Made by a program: the position numbers and the translations under genes. A model generated the notes under the pieces. It was not told the DNA's origin. It was given only the letters and a program-made list of their open reading frames with translations, and ran no database searches. Positions 29,020 to 38,676 of a stretch of DNA of 64,000 nucleotides are shown here, in pieces. Positions within the stretch are counted from its first letter, which is position 1. Each line of letters starts with the position of its first letter. Origin of the DNA: Rhodopseudomonas palustris (GTDB lineage Bacteria; Pseudomonadota; Alphaproteobacteria; Rhizobiales; Xanthobacteraceae); contig NZ_CP041387.1 of the NCBI RefSeq assembly GCF_007005445.1, forward strand, positions 1,426,001 through 1,490,000. Direction: 5' to 3'.

Positions 29020-29931
29020 ATGCCTCAATTCGACGAGACCGACCTCACCGAGGCGGTCGTCAAGAGCTTCGACGAAACCCCCGATCCGCGCATGAAGCTG
29101 TTGATGCGCGAACTGGTGCGCTCGCTGCACGACTACGTCCGCCGCACCGGCCTGACCTTCGAGGAATGGGAGAAGGCGATCGATTTTCTCACCCGCACCG
29201 GGCAGAAATCCACGCCGAGCCGGCAGGAATTCATCCTGCTGTCGGATGTGCTCGGGGTTTCGATGCTGGTCGATGCCGTCAACCACCGTGACCGCGCCGG
29301 CGCGACGCAGACGACGGTGCTCGGACCATTCTATGTCGGCGAACACAGGCCGATGCCGCGCGGCGCCGACATTTCTCAAGGCGTCGACGGCGAGCCGATG
29401 TATGTCGAGGCTCGCATCACCGATCTCGACGGCGCGCCGATCGCCCAGGCCGCGGTCGACGTCTGGCACGCCGACGACGACGGCTTCTACGATTCCCAGA
29501 AACCCGGCTATGCCGAGCGCGGCCCGTCGCTGCGGGCGCGGTTCACCACCGATGCGGACGGCCGGATCGCGTTCCGCACCATCCTGCCGTGCAGCTACCC
29601 GATCCCGATCGACGGCCCGGTCGGCGACCTGATCCTTGCGGCGCGGCGGCATCCGATGCGGCCGGCGCACGTGCACTTTCTGATCAGCGCTCCTGGTTTC
29701 GAGCCGCTGGTCACCCATGTCTTCATCGAAGGTGATAAATATCTGGAATCCGACGTGGTGTTCGGGGTCAAAGAGGAACTGATTTCCAACGTGGAATTGC
29801 GCAATGATGCGGTGATGCCCGATGGCCGCGCAGCCGCGGTGCCGTGGCATTTGATGACCTACGAGTTCCGGCTGAAGCCGGGCCAGGGGGCCGCGCCGCG
29901 GCCGATGATGGCCAGCACGGCGTCATCGTGA
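29020..29931 (+). CDS. Intradiol ring-cleavage dioxygenase (catechol/hydroxyquinol 1,2-dioxygenase type)
   Basis: Non-heme Fe(III) enzyme cleaving catechols or hydroxyquinol between the hydroxyls. The 303 residues include the N-terminal helical dimerisation domain (about 15-90) found in catechol and hydroxyquinol dioxygenases, then the catalytic beta-sandwich with the iron ligands visible as Tyr in GFYDSQKPGYAERG (two Tyr) and two His in PAHVHFLI. The LGPFYVGEHRPMPRGADI segment fits the hydroxyquinol side of the family. The start at 29020 has only a weak GAGCGGG in front. Confidence 0.88.
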   Translation: MPQFDETDLTEAVVKSFDETPDPRMKLLMRELVRSLHDYVRRTGLTFEEWEKAIDFLTRTGQKSTPSRQEFILLSDVLGVSMLVDAVNHRDRAGATQTTVLGPFYVGEHRPMPRGADISQGVDGEPMYVEARITDLDGAPIAQAAVDVWHADDDGFYDSQKPGYAERGPSLRARFTTDADGRIAFRTILPCSYPIPIDGPVGDLILAARRHPMRPAHVHFLISAPGFEPLVTHVFIEGDKYLESDVVFGVKEELISNVELRNDAVMPDGRAAAVPWHLMTYEFRLKPGQGAAPRPMMASTASS

Positions 29932-29940
29932 TGGGAGTGG

Positions 29941-30789
29941 ATGGTGACTGGGGACATGCGCAGATTCGGCCGGATGGGGCCGAAGCTGGCGCCGATCGGG
30001 CAGGGCACCTGGTACATCGACCAGGGTGACCGCGCGTCGGCGATCGCCGCGCTGCGGCGCGGCCTGGATCTCGGCCTGACGCATATCGACACCGCCGAGA
30101 TGTACGGCGACGCCGAGCCGCTGGTCGCCGAGGCGATCGCCGGCCGGCGCGACGAGGTGTTCCTGGTTTCCAAAGTGTTACCGGGCAACGCCTCCCGCCG
30201 CGGCACCATCGCGGCCTGCGAGCGCTCCCTGGCGCGGCTCGGCACCGACCGGCTCGACTGCTATCTGCTGCATTGGCGCGGGCATTATCAGCTCAGCGAG
30301 ACGGTGGCGGCGTTCGAGGAGCTGGTTGCCGCCGGGAAAATTCTGTCATGGGGCGTCAGCAATTTCGACGCCGGCGATTTGCGCGAGCTGCACCGGATCG
30401 CCGGCGACGGCAAGATCGCCTGCAATCAGGTGTTGTATCATCTGCTCGAGCGGGCGATCGAACACGCTGTGATTCCGTGGTGCGAAGCCCATGGTGTCGC
30501 GGTGACGGCATATTCGCCGTTCGGTCACGACGAATTTCCGGCGCCGCGCAGTCCGGCCGGTCGCCTGCTGCAGAGCATCGCCGATGCTCATGGCGCCACC
30601 CCGCGCCAAGTGGCGCTGGCGTTTCTGACCCGGCGGCCGTCGGTGTTCGCCATCCCGAAGGCGTCCAGCATAACCCACGTCGCGGAAAATGCCGCCGCAG
30701 CCGGGCTGCAGCTCGCCGACGACGTGATTGCCGCGATCGACCAGGCCTGCCCGCTCGGGCCTGAGCCGGCCAGCCTGCCGATGTTGTGA
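29941..30789 (+). CDS. Aldo/keto reductase
   Basis: NADPH-dependent TIM-barrel oxidoreductase of 282 residues. The catalytic tetrad is visible as Asp and Tyr in HIDTAEMYGD, Lys in VSKVLPGN and His in LLHWRG; the C-terminal AIPKASSITHVAENAAA segment matches the cofactor site. It starts 9 bases after the dioxygenase stop and is likely co-transcribed. The substrate is unknown. An internal ATG at 29956 is an alternative start. Confidence 0.88.
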   Translation: MVTGDMRRFGRMGPKLAPIGQGTWYIDQGDRASAIAALRRGLDLGLTHIDTAEMYGDAEPLVAEAIAGRRDEVFLVSKVLPGNASRRGTIAACERSLARLGTDRLDCYLLHWRGHYQLSETVAAFEELVAAGKILSWGVSNFDAGDLRELHRIAGDGKIACNQVLYHLLERAIEHAVIPWCEAHGVAVTAYSPFGHDEFPAPRSPAGRLLQSIADAHGATPRQVALAFLTRRPSVFAIPKASSITHVAENAAAAGLQLADDVIAAIDQACPLGPEPASLPML

Positions 30790-30971
30790 GCTGCGTGCCC
30801 GTGCTGGGACGAGGTGCTGAGCCGTCGACGCGGGGACCGGCCGCATGACCGAGCCGCGATTTCGGCACTTGTGCCGGCGCGGCGAACATCGTTTTGTCGG
30901 ATTGTTAGTAGATCGGATCTCCGCCCGCGGAGCCGCCCAGCCTTCTGTCATCCCCAAAGCGTTATCGAGCC

Positions 30972-31916
30972 TTGACCGTCACCTCGCCAAGTAACGACGC
31001 CGTGCGCCGGCTGACCCATCGCCATGCCGACCACCCGCTGCGCGGTATCGCGCTGATCGTCGGCTCGACGGTGTTTCTCGCCTGCTCGGATACGCTGGCC
31101 AAATATCTCGGCCGGACGCTGCCGCCGGTCGAGATCGGCTGGATCCGGTTTCTGGTGTTCGTGCTGATCATGATCCCGGTGGCGCTGGCCTCCAAGGAGG
31201 CGCCGCTGCGCTCGGCGCGTCCGAAGCTTCAGGTGCTGCGCGCGCTGGCGCTGGTGGCGTCGTCGGTGCTGTTCATCACCGGTTTGCAGTTCCTCCCGAT
31301 CGCCGAGGCTTCGGCGACCTCGTTCGTGGCGCCGCTGTTCGTCACTGCGCTGTCGATTCCGCTGCTCGGCGAGCACGTCGGCATCCGGCGCTGGATCGCG
31401 ACGCTGGTCGGCCTCGTCGGCGTGCTGATCGTGATCCGGCCGGGCTCGGCGGCGTTCGATCCTGCGGTCGTTCTGCCGATCCTGTCGGCGCTCGGCTGGG
31501 CGCTGACGCTCACCTTGACGCGGATGATCAGCGGTGCCGATCGCGCCGTGGTGACGATGTCGTTCTCCGCGGTGGTCGGATTCGTCACCCTGAGCGCGCT
31601 GGTGCCGTTCGTCTGGGTGACGCCGAGCTGGCACGACATCGGCATCGGTCTGCTGGTCGGGCTCGCCTCGACGATGGGGCAGTGGGTGGTGGTGCTGGCC
31701 TATCGTTATGCGGACGCCTCGGTGCTGGCGCCGTTCACCTATAGCCAGCTCGTCTGGGTCTCGTTTCTCGGCTTCGGCGTGTTCGGCGAGGTGCCGGATC
31801 TGTGGACCTTCGCCGGCGCCGCGGTGATCATCGGCAGCGGCATCTATACGGCGCATCGCGAGAGACTGCGCCGCCGGCAGCCGGCCCTGCCGTCGGAGCC
31901 GTATCCGAGCCCGTGA
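30972..31916 (+). CDS. EamA/DMT-family permease
   Basis: Inner-membrane transporter of the drug/metabolite superfamily, 314 residues and about ten transmembrane helices arranged as two EamA repeats (about 25-155 and 165-295). The segments STVFLACSDTLAKYLGR and ASTMGQWVVVLAYRYADAS are typical. The substrate cannot be predicted. The TTG at 30972 has little ribosome-binding support; GTG at 31002 is a reasonable alternative. Confidence 0.85.
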   Translation: MTVTSPSNDAVRRLTHRHADHPLRGIALIVGSTVFLACSDTLAKYLGRTLPPVEIGWIRFLVFVLIMIPVALASKEAPLRSARPKLQVLRALALVASSVLFITGLQFLPIAEASATSFVAPLFVTALSIPLLGEHVGIRRWIATLVGLVGVLIVIRPGSAAFDPAVVLPILSALGWALTLTLTRMISGADRAVVTMSFSAVVGFVTLSALVPFVWVTPSWHDIGIGLLVGLASTMGQWVVVLAYRYADASVLAPFTYSQLVWVSFLGFGVFGEVPDLWTFAGAAVIIGSGIYTAHRERLRRRQPALPSEPYPSP

Positions 31917-32115
31917 GCTGACGCAGCAACGGCGTCGCGTACGACTTCGCGTCGTCATCGCTTGCCGGCTGCACGCTGCAATATTCCCGATATCATGAGT
32001 ATTGGTTGCGGCGCGGCGTTCGGTCCCTGCAGCTTCGGCCAATTCTGTGACCGCTTTAAGCATTAGGCAAAACCCGGATGCCAGAGTGCGAAGCGAAAGC
32101 AGGTTCCAATCGCCG

Positions 32116-34137
32116 ATGGCCGAACTATCTTCCGCACCTAGCGCCCACTCGTTGGGGATGATCGCCCTGGCTGCCGTGCTGTGTGCGCTCGGCGTCGTCG
32201 CGAGCTATGGCGGGCTGCGCAGCATCCGGGTCAGCGAAGGCAAGGTGCGTCGGCATTGGATGTGGGCCACCGCCCCAGCGGCGACGAGCGCGGTCGCCGC
32301 TGCTGCCGCACTGGCGCTGCTGGTCGCCTCGGACGCGCCGTCGGCGCCGATCTGGGCACTCGGGCTGATGACCGGCTCGGTGATCGCCACCACCTGCTTT
32401 GCGATGATGGCGGTGTGGCTGAATTTGCTCGCAGGCCGCCGCACCCGCCTGACCTTGGCCGAGCGTGACATGCTGCTCGACGCGATCGTCAACGATACAG
32501 CGCGCGGCTTTTGTCTGTTCGACGCCGGCGGCAGGTTGCAGCTCTGGAACGAGGCGTTCCTCGACATCTACGGAATCCCGCCCGGCCGCGATATCGCCGG
32601 CAAAAGCCTGCTTCGGATACTGGCGCTGATGCGTAGTGCCGGCAACTTCGTCACTGAGCCGGGACAACTGATCGAGTTGCGCGCGGCGCTGGTCTCCCGC
32701 GGTCCGACCAGCGTGGTGGCCGATTTGCGCGACGGGCGGCACATCCGGATCCACCTGAAGCGTCTGCCGAACGGCGGCTGGATCGCCAAGCATGTCGATA
32801 TTACCGATCACAAACAGGCCGAGCAGCGTTTCGCCTATCTGGCGCTGCACGACGTCGCCACCGGTCTGCCCAATCGTGCCGCCTTCAACGAGCGGATCGT
32901 GGCAAGCGTCGAACAGGCCCGCCGGTTCGACGCCAGCTTTGCGGTGATCCGGCTCGGCATCGACCGCTTCAAGGAGATCAACGACGTGTTCGGCCAGGCG
33001 GTCGGCGATGCGGTCCTGGCCGAGATGGCGCGGCGCCTCGCCGATACCTGCCATTGGGGCTTTCTGGCCCGGCCCGGCGGCGACGAGTTTTCGATCGTCA
33101 CACCGCCGGACGCTGCGGCGGACTCGATCCAGGACGTCTGCCGGCAACTGGCCCGGTTGTGCGATTCCGAATTCGAGGTCGACGGCCACCGGATCAGAGT
33201 CGGCGCGACCGCCGGCGTCAGCGTCTATCCGCGCGACGGCGAGGATGCCGATGCGCTGATCGCTCATGCCGACGTGGCGCTGTATCGCGCCAAGACCGAG
33301 CAGCGCGGCACGGTGTGTCTGTTCGAGCCGGCGATGGACCTGCAGATCCGCGAAAAGCGCGCGCTGCAGCGCGAGCTCGCGGTGGCGCTGGAGCAGCGGC
33401 AGTTCGAAATCCACTACCAGCCGCAAGCGACTACGTCCGGTGAGATCGTGGGCTTCGAGGCGCTGCTGCGGTGGCGTCATCCGATCCGGGGCATGGTGTC
33501 GCCGGCGCTGTTCGTGCCGCTGGCCGAAGAGACCGGGCAGATCGGTCCGATCGACGAATGGGTGCTGCGCAGCGTCTGTACCGAGGCGGCGTCGTGGGCC
33601 AAGCCGCTTGCGATCGCCGTCAACTTCTCGCCGCTCGATTTCCGCCGTCTCGACGTGCCGGCGCTGATTCTGCAAGTCCTGCTGGAGACCGGGCTGGAGC
33701 CGTCACGGCTCGAGATCGAAATCACCGAAGGCGTGCTGATCGACGACTTTTCCGGCGCGATCGCGATCCTGCGCAAGATCAAGAATCTCGGCGTGCGCGT
33801 CGCGATGGACGATTTCGGCGCCGGCTATTCGTCGCTGTCGTACCTGCAATCGTTTCCGTTCGACAAGATCAAGATCGATCAGGCGTTCACTCGCAAGCTC
33901 GAGATCAACCCGGAAACGGCCGCGATCGTCGAAGCGATCCTCAGCCTGGCGCGCACGCTGAAACTGCCGGTGATCGCCGAAGGCGTCGAGACCGAAAGCC
34001 AGCTCGCGTTCCTGGCCCGTGCCGGCTGCGACGAAGTGCAGGGCTATCTGATCGGGCGGCCGCAGCCGATCGCGCATTACCGTGCCCTCACTGCCGCCGA
34101 GGCGACGGGCGCGGGGCGGGTCGCCAAAGCCGTTTGA
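32116..34137 (+). CDS. PAS-GGDEF-EAL cyclic-di-GMP turnover protein
   Basis: Membrane-linked protein of 673 residues predicted to make and break cyclic di-GMP. It has two to three N-terminal transmembrane helices (about 13-30, 50-70 and 78-105), a PAS domain (about 125-230, with GFCLFDAGGRLQLWNEAF), a GGDEF domain with an intact motif in RPGGDEFS, and an EAL domain with GFEALLRW, a later DDFGAGYSS and PVIAEGVET. Both active-site motifs are intact. The RxxD inhibitory site before GGDEF is absent. The ATG at 32116 is preferred over an upstream TTG that would add an unlikely N-terminus. Confidence 0.92.
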   Translation: MAELSSAPSAHSLGMIALAAVLCALGVVASYGGLRSIRVSEGKVRRHWMWATAPAATSAVAAAAALALLVASDAPSAPIWALGLMTGSVIATTCFAMMAVWLNLLAGRRTRLTLAERDMLLDAIVNDTARGFCLFDAGGRLQLWNEAFLDIYGIPPGRDIAGKSLLRILALMRSAGNFVTEPGQLIELRAALVSRGPTSVVADLRDGRHIRIHLKRLPNGGWIAKHVDITDHKQAEQRFAYLALHDVATGLPNRAAFNERIVASVEQARRFDASFAVIRLGIDRFKEINDVFGQAVGDAVLAEMARRLADTCHWGFLARPGGDEFSIVTPPDAAADSIQDVCRQLARLCDSEFEVDGHRIRVGATAGVSVYPRDGEDADALIAHADVALYRAKTEQRGTVCLFEPAMDLQIREKRALQRELAVALEQRQFEIHYQPQATTSGEIVGFEALLRWRHPIRGMVSPALFVPLAEETGQIGPIDEWVLRSVCTEAASWAKPLAIAVNFSPLDFRRLDVPALILQVLLETGLEPSRLEIEITEGVLIDDFSGAIAILRKIKNLGVRVAMDDFGAGYSSLSYLQSFPFDKIKIDQAFTRKLEINPETAAIVEAILSLARTLKLPVIAEGVETESQLAFLARAGCDEVQGYLIGRPQPIAHYRALTAAEATGAGRVAKAV

Positions 34138-34382
34138 TGTTGCGTTGCAGCAGGATCGCTGCAATTTCCGTCTGATGGTAGAAGATCCCTGTCGATCACG
34201 CCGCACACGCGCAATTGTGCGACCATGCCTTGCGACGCGGATGCCGGTGAATTTATATGCAGTTCCCGCACAATGGCGGTGGTCGATAGTCGGTCCGTGC
34301 ATCGAGGCGAGCGCCTCGCGCAACGGCACCGATCCTGATCACACTCACCACCAACCACCCGCGATCAAGCAAGAGGTTCACG

Positions 34383-35813
34383 ATGGTCAACCGCATGCAG
34401 TTCTACATCGATGGCGCCTGGGTCGATCCCGTCGTCAAGAAGTCGACGCCGGTCTTCAATCCCGCCACCGAAGAGGCGATGTATGAGGTTGCGCTCGGCT
34501 CCAAGGCCGATGTCGACAAGGCGGTCGCCGCGGCCAAGCGCGCGTTCGAGACGTTCTCGGTGACCAGCCGCGAAGAGCGTATCGCGCTGCTCGAAAAGAT
34601 CATCGCGGTCTACAAGAGCCGGATGAAGGAGATCGGCGCGGCGATTTCCGACGAGATGGGCGCCCCGCTGCCGATGGCCGAAAAGATGCAGGCCGGCGCC
34701 GGCCTCGGTCACATCATGTCGACCCTCGACGTCTTGAAGAACTATCAGTTCGAGGAGCCGATGGGCTCGGCGATGATCGTGCGCGAGCCGATCGGCGTCA
34801 TCGGCATGATCACGCCGTGGAACTGGCCGCTCAACCAGATCGCCTGCAAGGTCGCCCCCGCGATCGCGGCGGGTTGCACCATGATCCTGAAGCCGTCGGA
34901 ATTCACCCCGACCTCTGCGCTGATCTTCGCCGAAATCCTGCACGAAGCCGGCGTGCCGAAGGGCGTGTTCAACCTCGTCAACGGCCTCGGCCCCGAGGTC
35001 GGCGCGGCGATGAGCGAGCATCCGGACATCGACATGATCTCGTTCACCGGCTCGACCCGCGCCGGCATCGACGTCGCCCAGCGCGCGGCGCCGACGGTGA
35101 AGCGCGTCAGCCAGGAACTCGGCGGCAAGTCGCCCAACGTGATCCTCGAGGACGCCGACCTGACCAAGGCGGTGACCGGCGGCGTGATGCACATGTTCAA
35201 CAACTCCGGCCAGTCGTGCAACGCGCCGAGCCGGATGATCGTGCCGCTGTCGAAGATGCAGGAGGTCGCCGCGATCGCCAAGGGCGTCGCCGAGAAGACC
35301 AAGGCCGGTGATCCCCGCGCCGAGGGCACCACCATCGGCCCGGTGGTCAACCGAATCCAGTGGGACAAGATCCAGGCGCTGATCAACAAGGGCATCGAAG
35401 AAGGCGCGACGCTGGTCGCCGGCGGCCCCGGCCTGCCGGAAGGGGTCAACAAGGGCTTCTATGTGCGCCCGACGGTGTTCGCCGACGTCACCAAGAACAT
35501 GACGATCGCGCGCGAAGAAATCTTCGGGCCGGTGCTGGTGATCATGGGCGCCAAGGATGAGAACGAGGCGGTCGAGCTCGCCAACGACACGCCATATGGT
35601 TTGGCCGGCTATGTTTCGGCCGGCTCGGTCGATCGCGCCCGCGCGGTCGGCCGCAAGATCCGCGCCGGCAACGTCAACCTGCAAGGCGTGCCCAACGAAC
35701 GCACCGCGCCGTTCGGCGGCTACAAGCAGTCGGGCAACGGCCGCGAGTGGGGCAAGTTCGGTCTCGAAGAATATCTCGAGGTCAAGGCGATCGCCGGCTT
35801 CAACGCCGCCTGA
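34383..35813 (+). CDS. NAD(P)-dependent aldehyde dehydrogenase
   Basis: Oxidises an aldehyde to the acid; 476 residues. The general base Glu245 lies in SQELGGKSPNV and the catalytic Cys279 in NNSGQSCNAPSR. The cofactor-binding SFTGSTRAG and the PWNWP segment are also present. GPVVNRIQWDKIQALI and the C-terminal PFGGYKQSGNGREWGKFGLEEYLE are family signatures. Substrate unknown. It is a single gene closed by a strong terminator. Confidence 0.92.
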   Translation: MVNRMQFYIDGAWVDPVVKKSTPVFNPATEEAMYEVALGSKADVDKAVAAAKRAFETFSVTSREERIALLEKIIAVYKSRMKEIGAAISDEMGAPLPMAEKMQAGAGLGHIMSTLDVLKNYQFEEPMGSAMIVREPIGVIGMITPWNWPLNQIACKVAPAIAAGCTMILKPSEFTPTSALIFAEILHEAGVPKGVFNLVNGLGPEVGAAMSEHPDIDMISFTGSTRAGIDVAQRAAPTVKRVSQELGGKSPNVILEDADLTKAVTGGVMHMFNNSGQSCNAPSRMIVPLSKMQEVAAIAKGVAEKTKAGDPRAEGTTIGPVVNRIQWDKIQALINKGIEEGATLVAGGPGLPEGVNKGFYVRPTVFADVTKNMTIAREEIFGPVLVIMGAKDENEAVELANDTPYGLAGYVSAGSVDRARAVGRKIRAGNVNLQGVPNERTAPFGGYKQSGNGREWGKFGLEEYLEVKAIAGFNAA

Positions 35814-35840
35814 TCGATCCCGCAACTATTTGGTGAGCTA

Positions 35841-35878
35841 CGCCGGGACGGTTCCTCCGTCTCGGCGTTTCTCTTTTT
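35841..35878 (+). terminator. Intrinsic terminator after the aldehyde dehydrogenase gene
   Basis: Stem CGCCGGGACGG, loop TTCCT, stem CCGTCTCGGCG, then TTTCTCTTTTT. It has one internal mismatch, a compact loop and a T-rich tail: a textbook Rho-independent terminator. Confidence 0.9.
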
Positions 35879-35997
35879 CGCGTTGTTCCGGGTCCGGTAC
35901 TCGTCCGAGTAGTTGGTTCATCTTACCGTCGCTAAAAGGAGCTTAAGTGCCGTGGCTCCGGGGCGATCGACTCGCCCGAACGAGGGCGAAGGATTCG

Positions 35998-36102
35998 ATG
36001 AACACGTTGCCTTCCGATTCCCACCGACGCCAGTTCCTGACCATCGCCTTCAGTGGCGTCGCGATTCTGATCGCGCTGGTTGTGGCCAAAGCGATCACCT
36101 GA
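35998..36102 (+). CDS. 34-residue single-pass membrane peptide with twin-arginine-like N-terminus
   Basis: A very short open frame with a good ribosome-binding site (GAAGG, five bases before ATG). The product is MNTLPSDSHRRQFL followed by a hydrophobic segment of about 17-20 residues and a short AKAIT tail. The HRRQFL-hydrophobic pattern resembles a Tat signal, but nothing follows it. It could be a membrane microprotein or a leader peptide for the dehydratase gene 64 bases downstream. No family is recognised. Confidence 0.5.
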   Translation: MNTLPSDSHRRQFLTIAFSGVAILIALVVAKAIT

Positions 36103-36166
36103 CCACGCGATTGACATCGGTGGCCGCCGTCCTTCAAGTGCCTGCGAAACTGCAGCGGGACGGACC

Positions 36167-37873
36167 ATGGCCGACGGATTGCGCAAGGGACTGACAGCAT
36201 ACGGCGATTCGGGATTTTCGCTGTTCCTGCGCAAAGCCTTCATCAAGGCGATGGGCTATTCGGACGACGCCCTCGACCGGCCGATCGTCGGCATCACCAA
36301 CACTCACAGCGACTACAATCCCTGTCACGGCAACGCCCCGCAGATCATCGAGGCGGTGAAGCGCGGCGTGATGCTGGCCGGGGCGATGCCGATGGTGTTT
36401 CCGACCATTTCGATCGCCGAGAGCTTCGCGCATCCGACCTCGATGTACTTGCGCAACCTGATGGCGATGGACACCGAGGAGATGATCCGCGCCCAGCCGA
36501 TGGACGCGGTGGTGGTGATCGGCGGCTGCGACAAGACCCTGCCGGCGCAAGTGATGGCCGCGGTGTCGGCCGATCTGCCGACGGTGGTGATCCCGGTCGG
36601 CCCCATGGTGGTCGGCCATCACAAGGGCGAGGTGCTCGGCGCCTGCACCGACTGCCGGCGGCTATGGGCGAAGTATCGCGCCGGCGAGATCGACGATGCC
36701 GGGATCGAAGCGGTCAACGGCCGGCTGGCGCCGTCGGTCGGCACCTGCATGGTGATGGGCACGGCTTCGACGATGGCCTGCATGATCGAGGCGATGGGGC
36801 TGTCGCTGCCGATGAGCGCGACGATCCCGGCGCCGCATGCCGAGCGGTTTCGCTCCGCCGAGGCGAGCGGCCGGGTCGCCGCCGCGATGGCCAAAGCCAA
36901 GGGGCCGCGCCCGAGCGAGATCCTGACGCCGGCCGCGTTTCGCAACGCGCAGGTGGTGCTGCAGGCGATCGGTGGTTCGACCAACGGGCTGATCCATCTC
37001 ACCGCGATCGCCGGCCGCGTGCCGCACCGGATCGATCTCGACGAGTTCGATGCGATCGGCCGCAAGGTGCCGGTGCTGGTCGATCTGAAGCCGTCCGGCG
37101 CGCACTACATGGAGCATTTTCATCACGCCGGCGGTGTGCCGAAGCTGATGGCGCAGCTCGGCGAGTTGATCGAGCTCGACGCCAGTACCGTGACCGGCGC
37201 GACGCTGCGTGAGGTCGTGGCGCAGGCGGAGGACGTCCCGGGGCAGGATGTGATCCGCTCGCGCGACAATCCGATCCGCGGCGAGGGCGGGCTCGCGGTG
37301 CTGCACGGCAACCTGGCGCCGCGCGGCGCGCTGATCAAACACGCCGCCGCATCGCCCGGCCTGCTGCGGCACACCGGCCGCGCGGTGGTGTTCGACTCGC
37401 TGGAAGACATGGCGCGGCGGATCGACGATCCCGATCTCGACGTTGCAGCCGATGATGTGCTGGTGCTGCGCAACGCCGGGCCGAAAGGCGCGCCAGGGAT
37501 GCCGGAGGCCGGCTATCTGCCGATCCCGCTGAAGCTGGCGCGGGCAGGGGTGAAGGACATGGTGCGGATTTCCGACGCGCGGATGAGCGGCACCGCGTTC
37601 GGCACCATCGTGCTGCACGTCACCCCGGAGAGCGCCGAGGGCGGACCGCTGGCGCTGGTGCAGACCGGCGACCGCATCGCACTCGACGTCGCCGCGCGGC
37701 GCATCGATCTGCTGATCGACGAGGCCGAGCTCGCACGCCGCCGCGCCTCGTTGCCGGCGACCGTGGCGATGCGGCCCGCCCGCGGCTATGCGCAACTGTT
37801 TCACGACGCGGTGCTGCAGGCGGACGACGGCTGCGACTTCGATTTCCTCACCGCGTCCGGCCGCTCGTCCTAG
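36167..37873 (+). CDS. IlvD/Edd-family dehydratase (dihydroxy-acid or sugar-acid dehydratase)
   Basis: Iron-sulfur dehydratase of 568 residues. The cluster-binding cysteines are seen in NPCHGN, GGCDKTLPA and SVGTCMVMGTASTMA, and the catalytic Ser in ISDARMSGTAFG. DARMSGTAFG, and GTASTM in place of the IlvD-type GACGGMYTANTM, are closer to the sugar-acid dehydratase branch (arabonate/xylonate type) than to the branched-chain amino acid enzyme. The ATG at 36167 is chosen by family length; the longer frame adds an unlikely extension. Confidence 0.88.
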   Translation: MADGLRKGLTAYGDSGFSLFLRKAFIKAMGYSDDALDRPIVGITNTHSDYNPCHGNAPQIIEAVKRGVMLAGAMPMVFPTISIAESFAHPTSMYLRNLMAMDTEEMIRAQPMDAVVVIGGCDKTLPAQVMAAVSADLPTVVIPVGPMVVGHHKGEVLGACTDCRRLWAKYRAGEIDDAGIEAVNGRLAPSVGTCMVMGTASTMACMIEAMGLSLPMSATIPAPHAERFRSAEASGRVAAAMAKAKGPRPSEILTPAAFRNAQVVLQAIGGSTNGLIHLTAIAGRVPHRIDLDEFDAIGRKVPVLVDLKPSGAHYMEHFHHAGGVPKLMAQLGELIELDASTVTGATLREVVAQAEDVPGQDVIRSRDNPIRGEGGLAVLHGNLAPRGALIKHAAASPGLLRHTGRAVVFDSLEDMARRIDDPDLDVAADDVLVLRNAGPKGAPGMPEAGYLPIPLKLARAGVKDMVRISDARMSGTAFGTIVLHVTPESAEGGPLALVQTGDRIALDVAARRIDLLIDEAELARRRASLPATVAMRPARGYAQLFHDAVLQADDGCDFDFLTASGRSS

Positions 37874-37961
37874 CGGGTTCCAACCCGAGGTTCATCGTCG
37901 GCTGTCGGATCGCCGCAGGCTCGTTCGTCTCATGGAGACACCATGGATCGAAGGAGCCGCC

Positions 37962-38657
37962 ATGACCCTGAAGCCTGCGATCGAGCTCGCCCGCGCCGCC
38001 GGCGTGCGCTATCCGAACGAGAGTGCCGACTATCGCCGTGCCCGCGAGGCGTTGCTCGCCGAAGAGATCGAACTGCGGCGCCACATCGAGGCTGTGGCCG
38101 AGCAGCGCCGGCGGTTGCCGCCGGGCGGCGAAGTCACAAAGTCCTACGCTTTCGAAGGCGAGGGTGGGCCGACCGACTTCGCCGGCCTGTTCGGCGGCAA
38201 GCAGAGCCTCGTGGTCTACAATTTCATGTACGGCCCGCAGCGCGCCGAGCCGTGCCCGATGTGCACCTCACTGCTGAGCGGATGGGACGGCGAGGTGCCG
38301 GACATCACCCAGCGGGTGGCGCTCGCCATCATCGCGCGCTCGCCGATCGATCGCCTGACTGCGTTCAAACGGCAGCGCGGCTGGCGCCATCTGCCGCTGT
38401 TCACTGACCTGACCGGCGCGTTCAGCCGGGACTATCACGGGGTCACCCCGGACGGAGACGAGGTACCGGCGTTCAATGTCTTCACCTGCCGCGACGGCGT
38501 GATCCGGCACTTCTGGGGCGGCGAGATGACCGGTGCGACCAGCGATCCGGGGCAGGACCCGCGCGGCGCGCCGGATCTGATGCCGCTGTGGACCATCCTC
38601 GACACCACGCCGGAGGGCAGAGGCTCCGGCTGGTATCCGCGCCTGCGCTATCCGTGA
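37962..38657 (+). CDS. DUF899 thioredoxin-like family protein
   Basis: The 231-residue protein matches the DUF899 family, predicted to have a thioredoxin-like fold; function unknown. Characteristic segments are RLPPGGEV near residue 50, LVVYNFMYGPQRAEPCPMCTSLLSGWDG with a CxxC-like CPMC, and the C-terminal VFTCRDGVIRHFWGGEM. The ATG at 37962 follows AAGGAG. It may be co-transcribed with the upstream dehydratase. Confidence 0.85.
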   Translation: MTLKPAIELARAAGVRYPNESADYRRAREALLAEEIELRRHIEAVAEQRRRLPPGGEVTKSYAFEGEGGPTDFAGLFGGKQSLVVYNFMYGPQRAEPCPMCTSLLSGWDGEVPDITQRVALAIIARSPIDRLTAFKRQRGWRHLPLFTDLTGAFSRDYHGVTPDGDEVPAFNVFTCRDGVIRHFWGGEMTGATSDPGQDPRGAPDLMPLWTILDTTPEGRGSGWYPRLRYP

Positions 38658-38676
38658 GGCGGCTGCGCCAGCCGGG

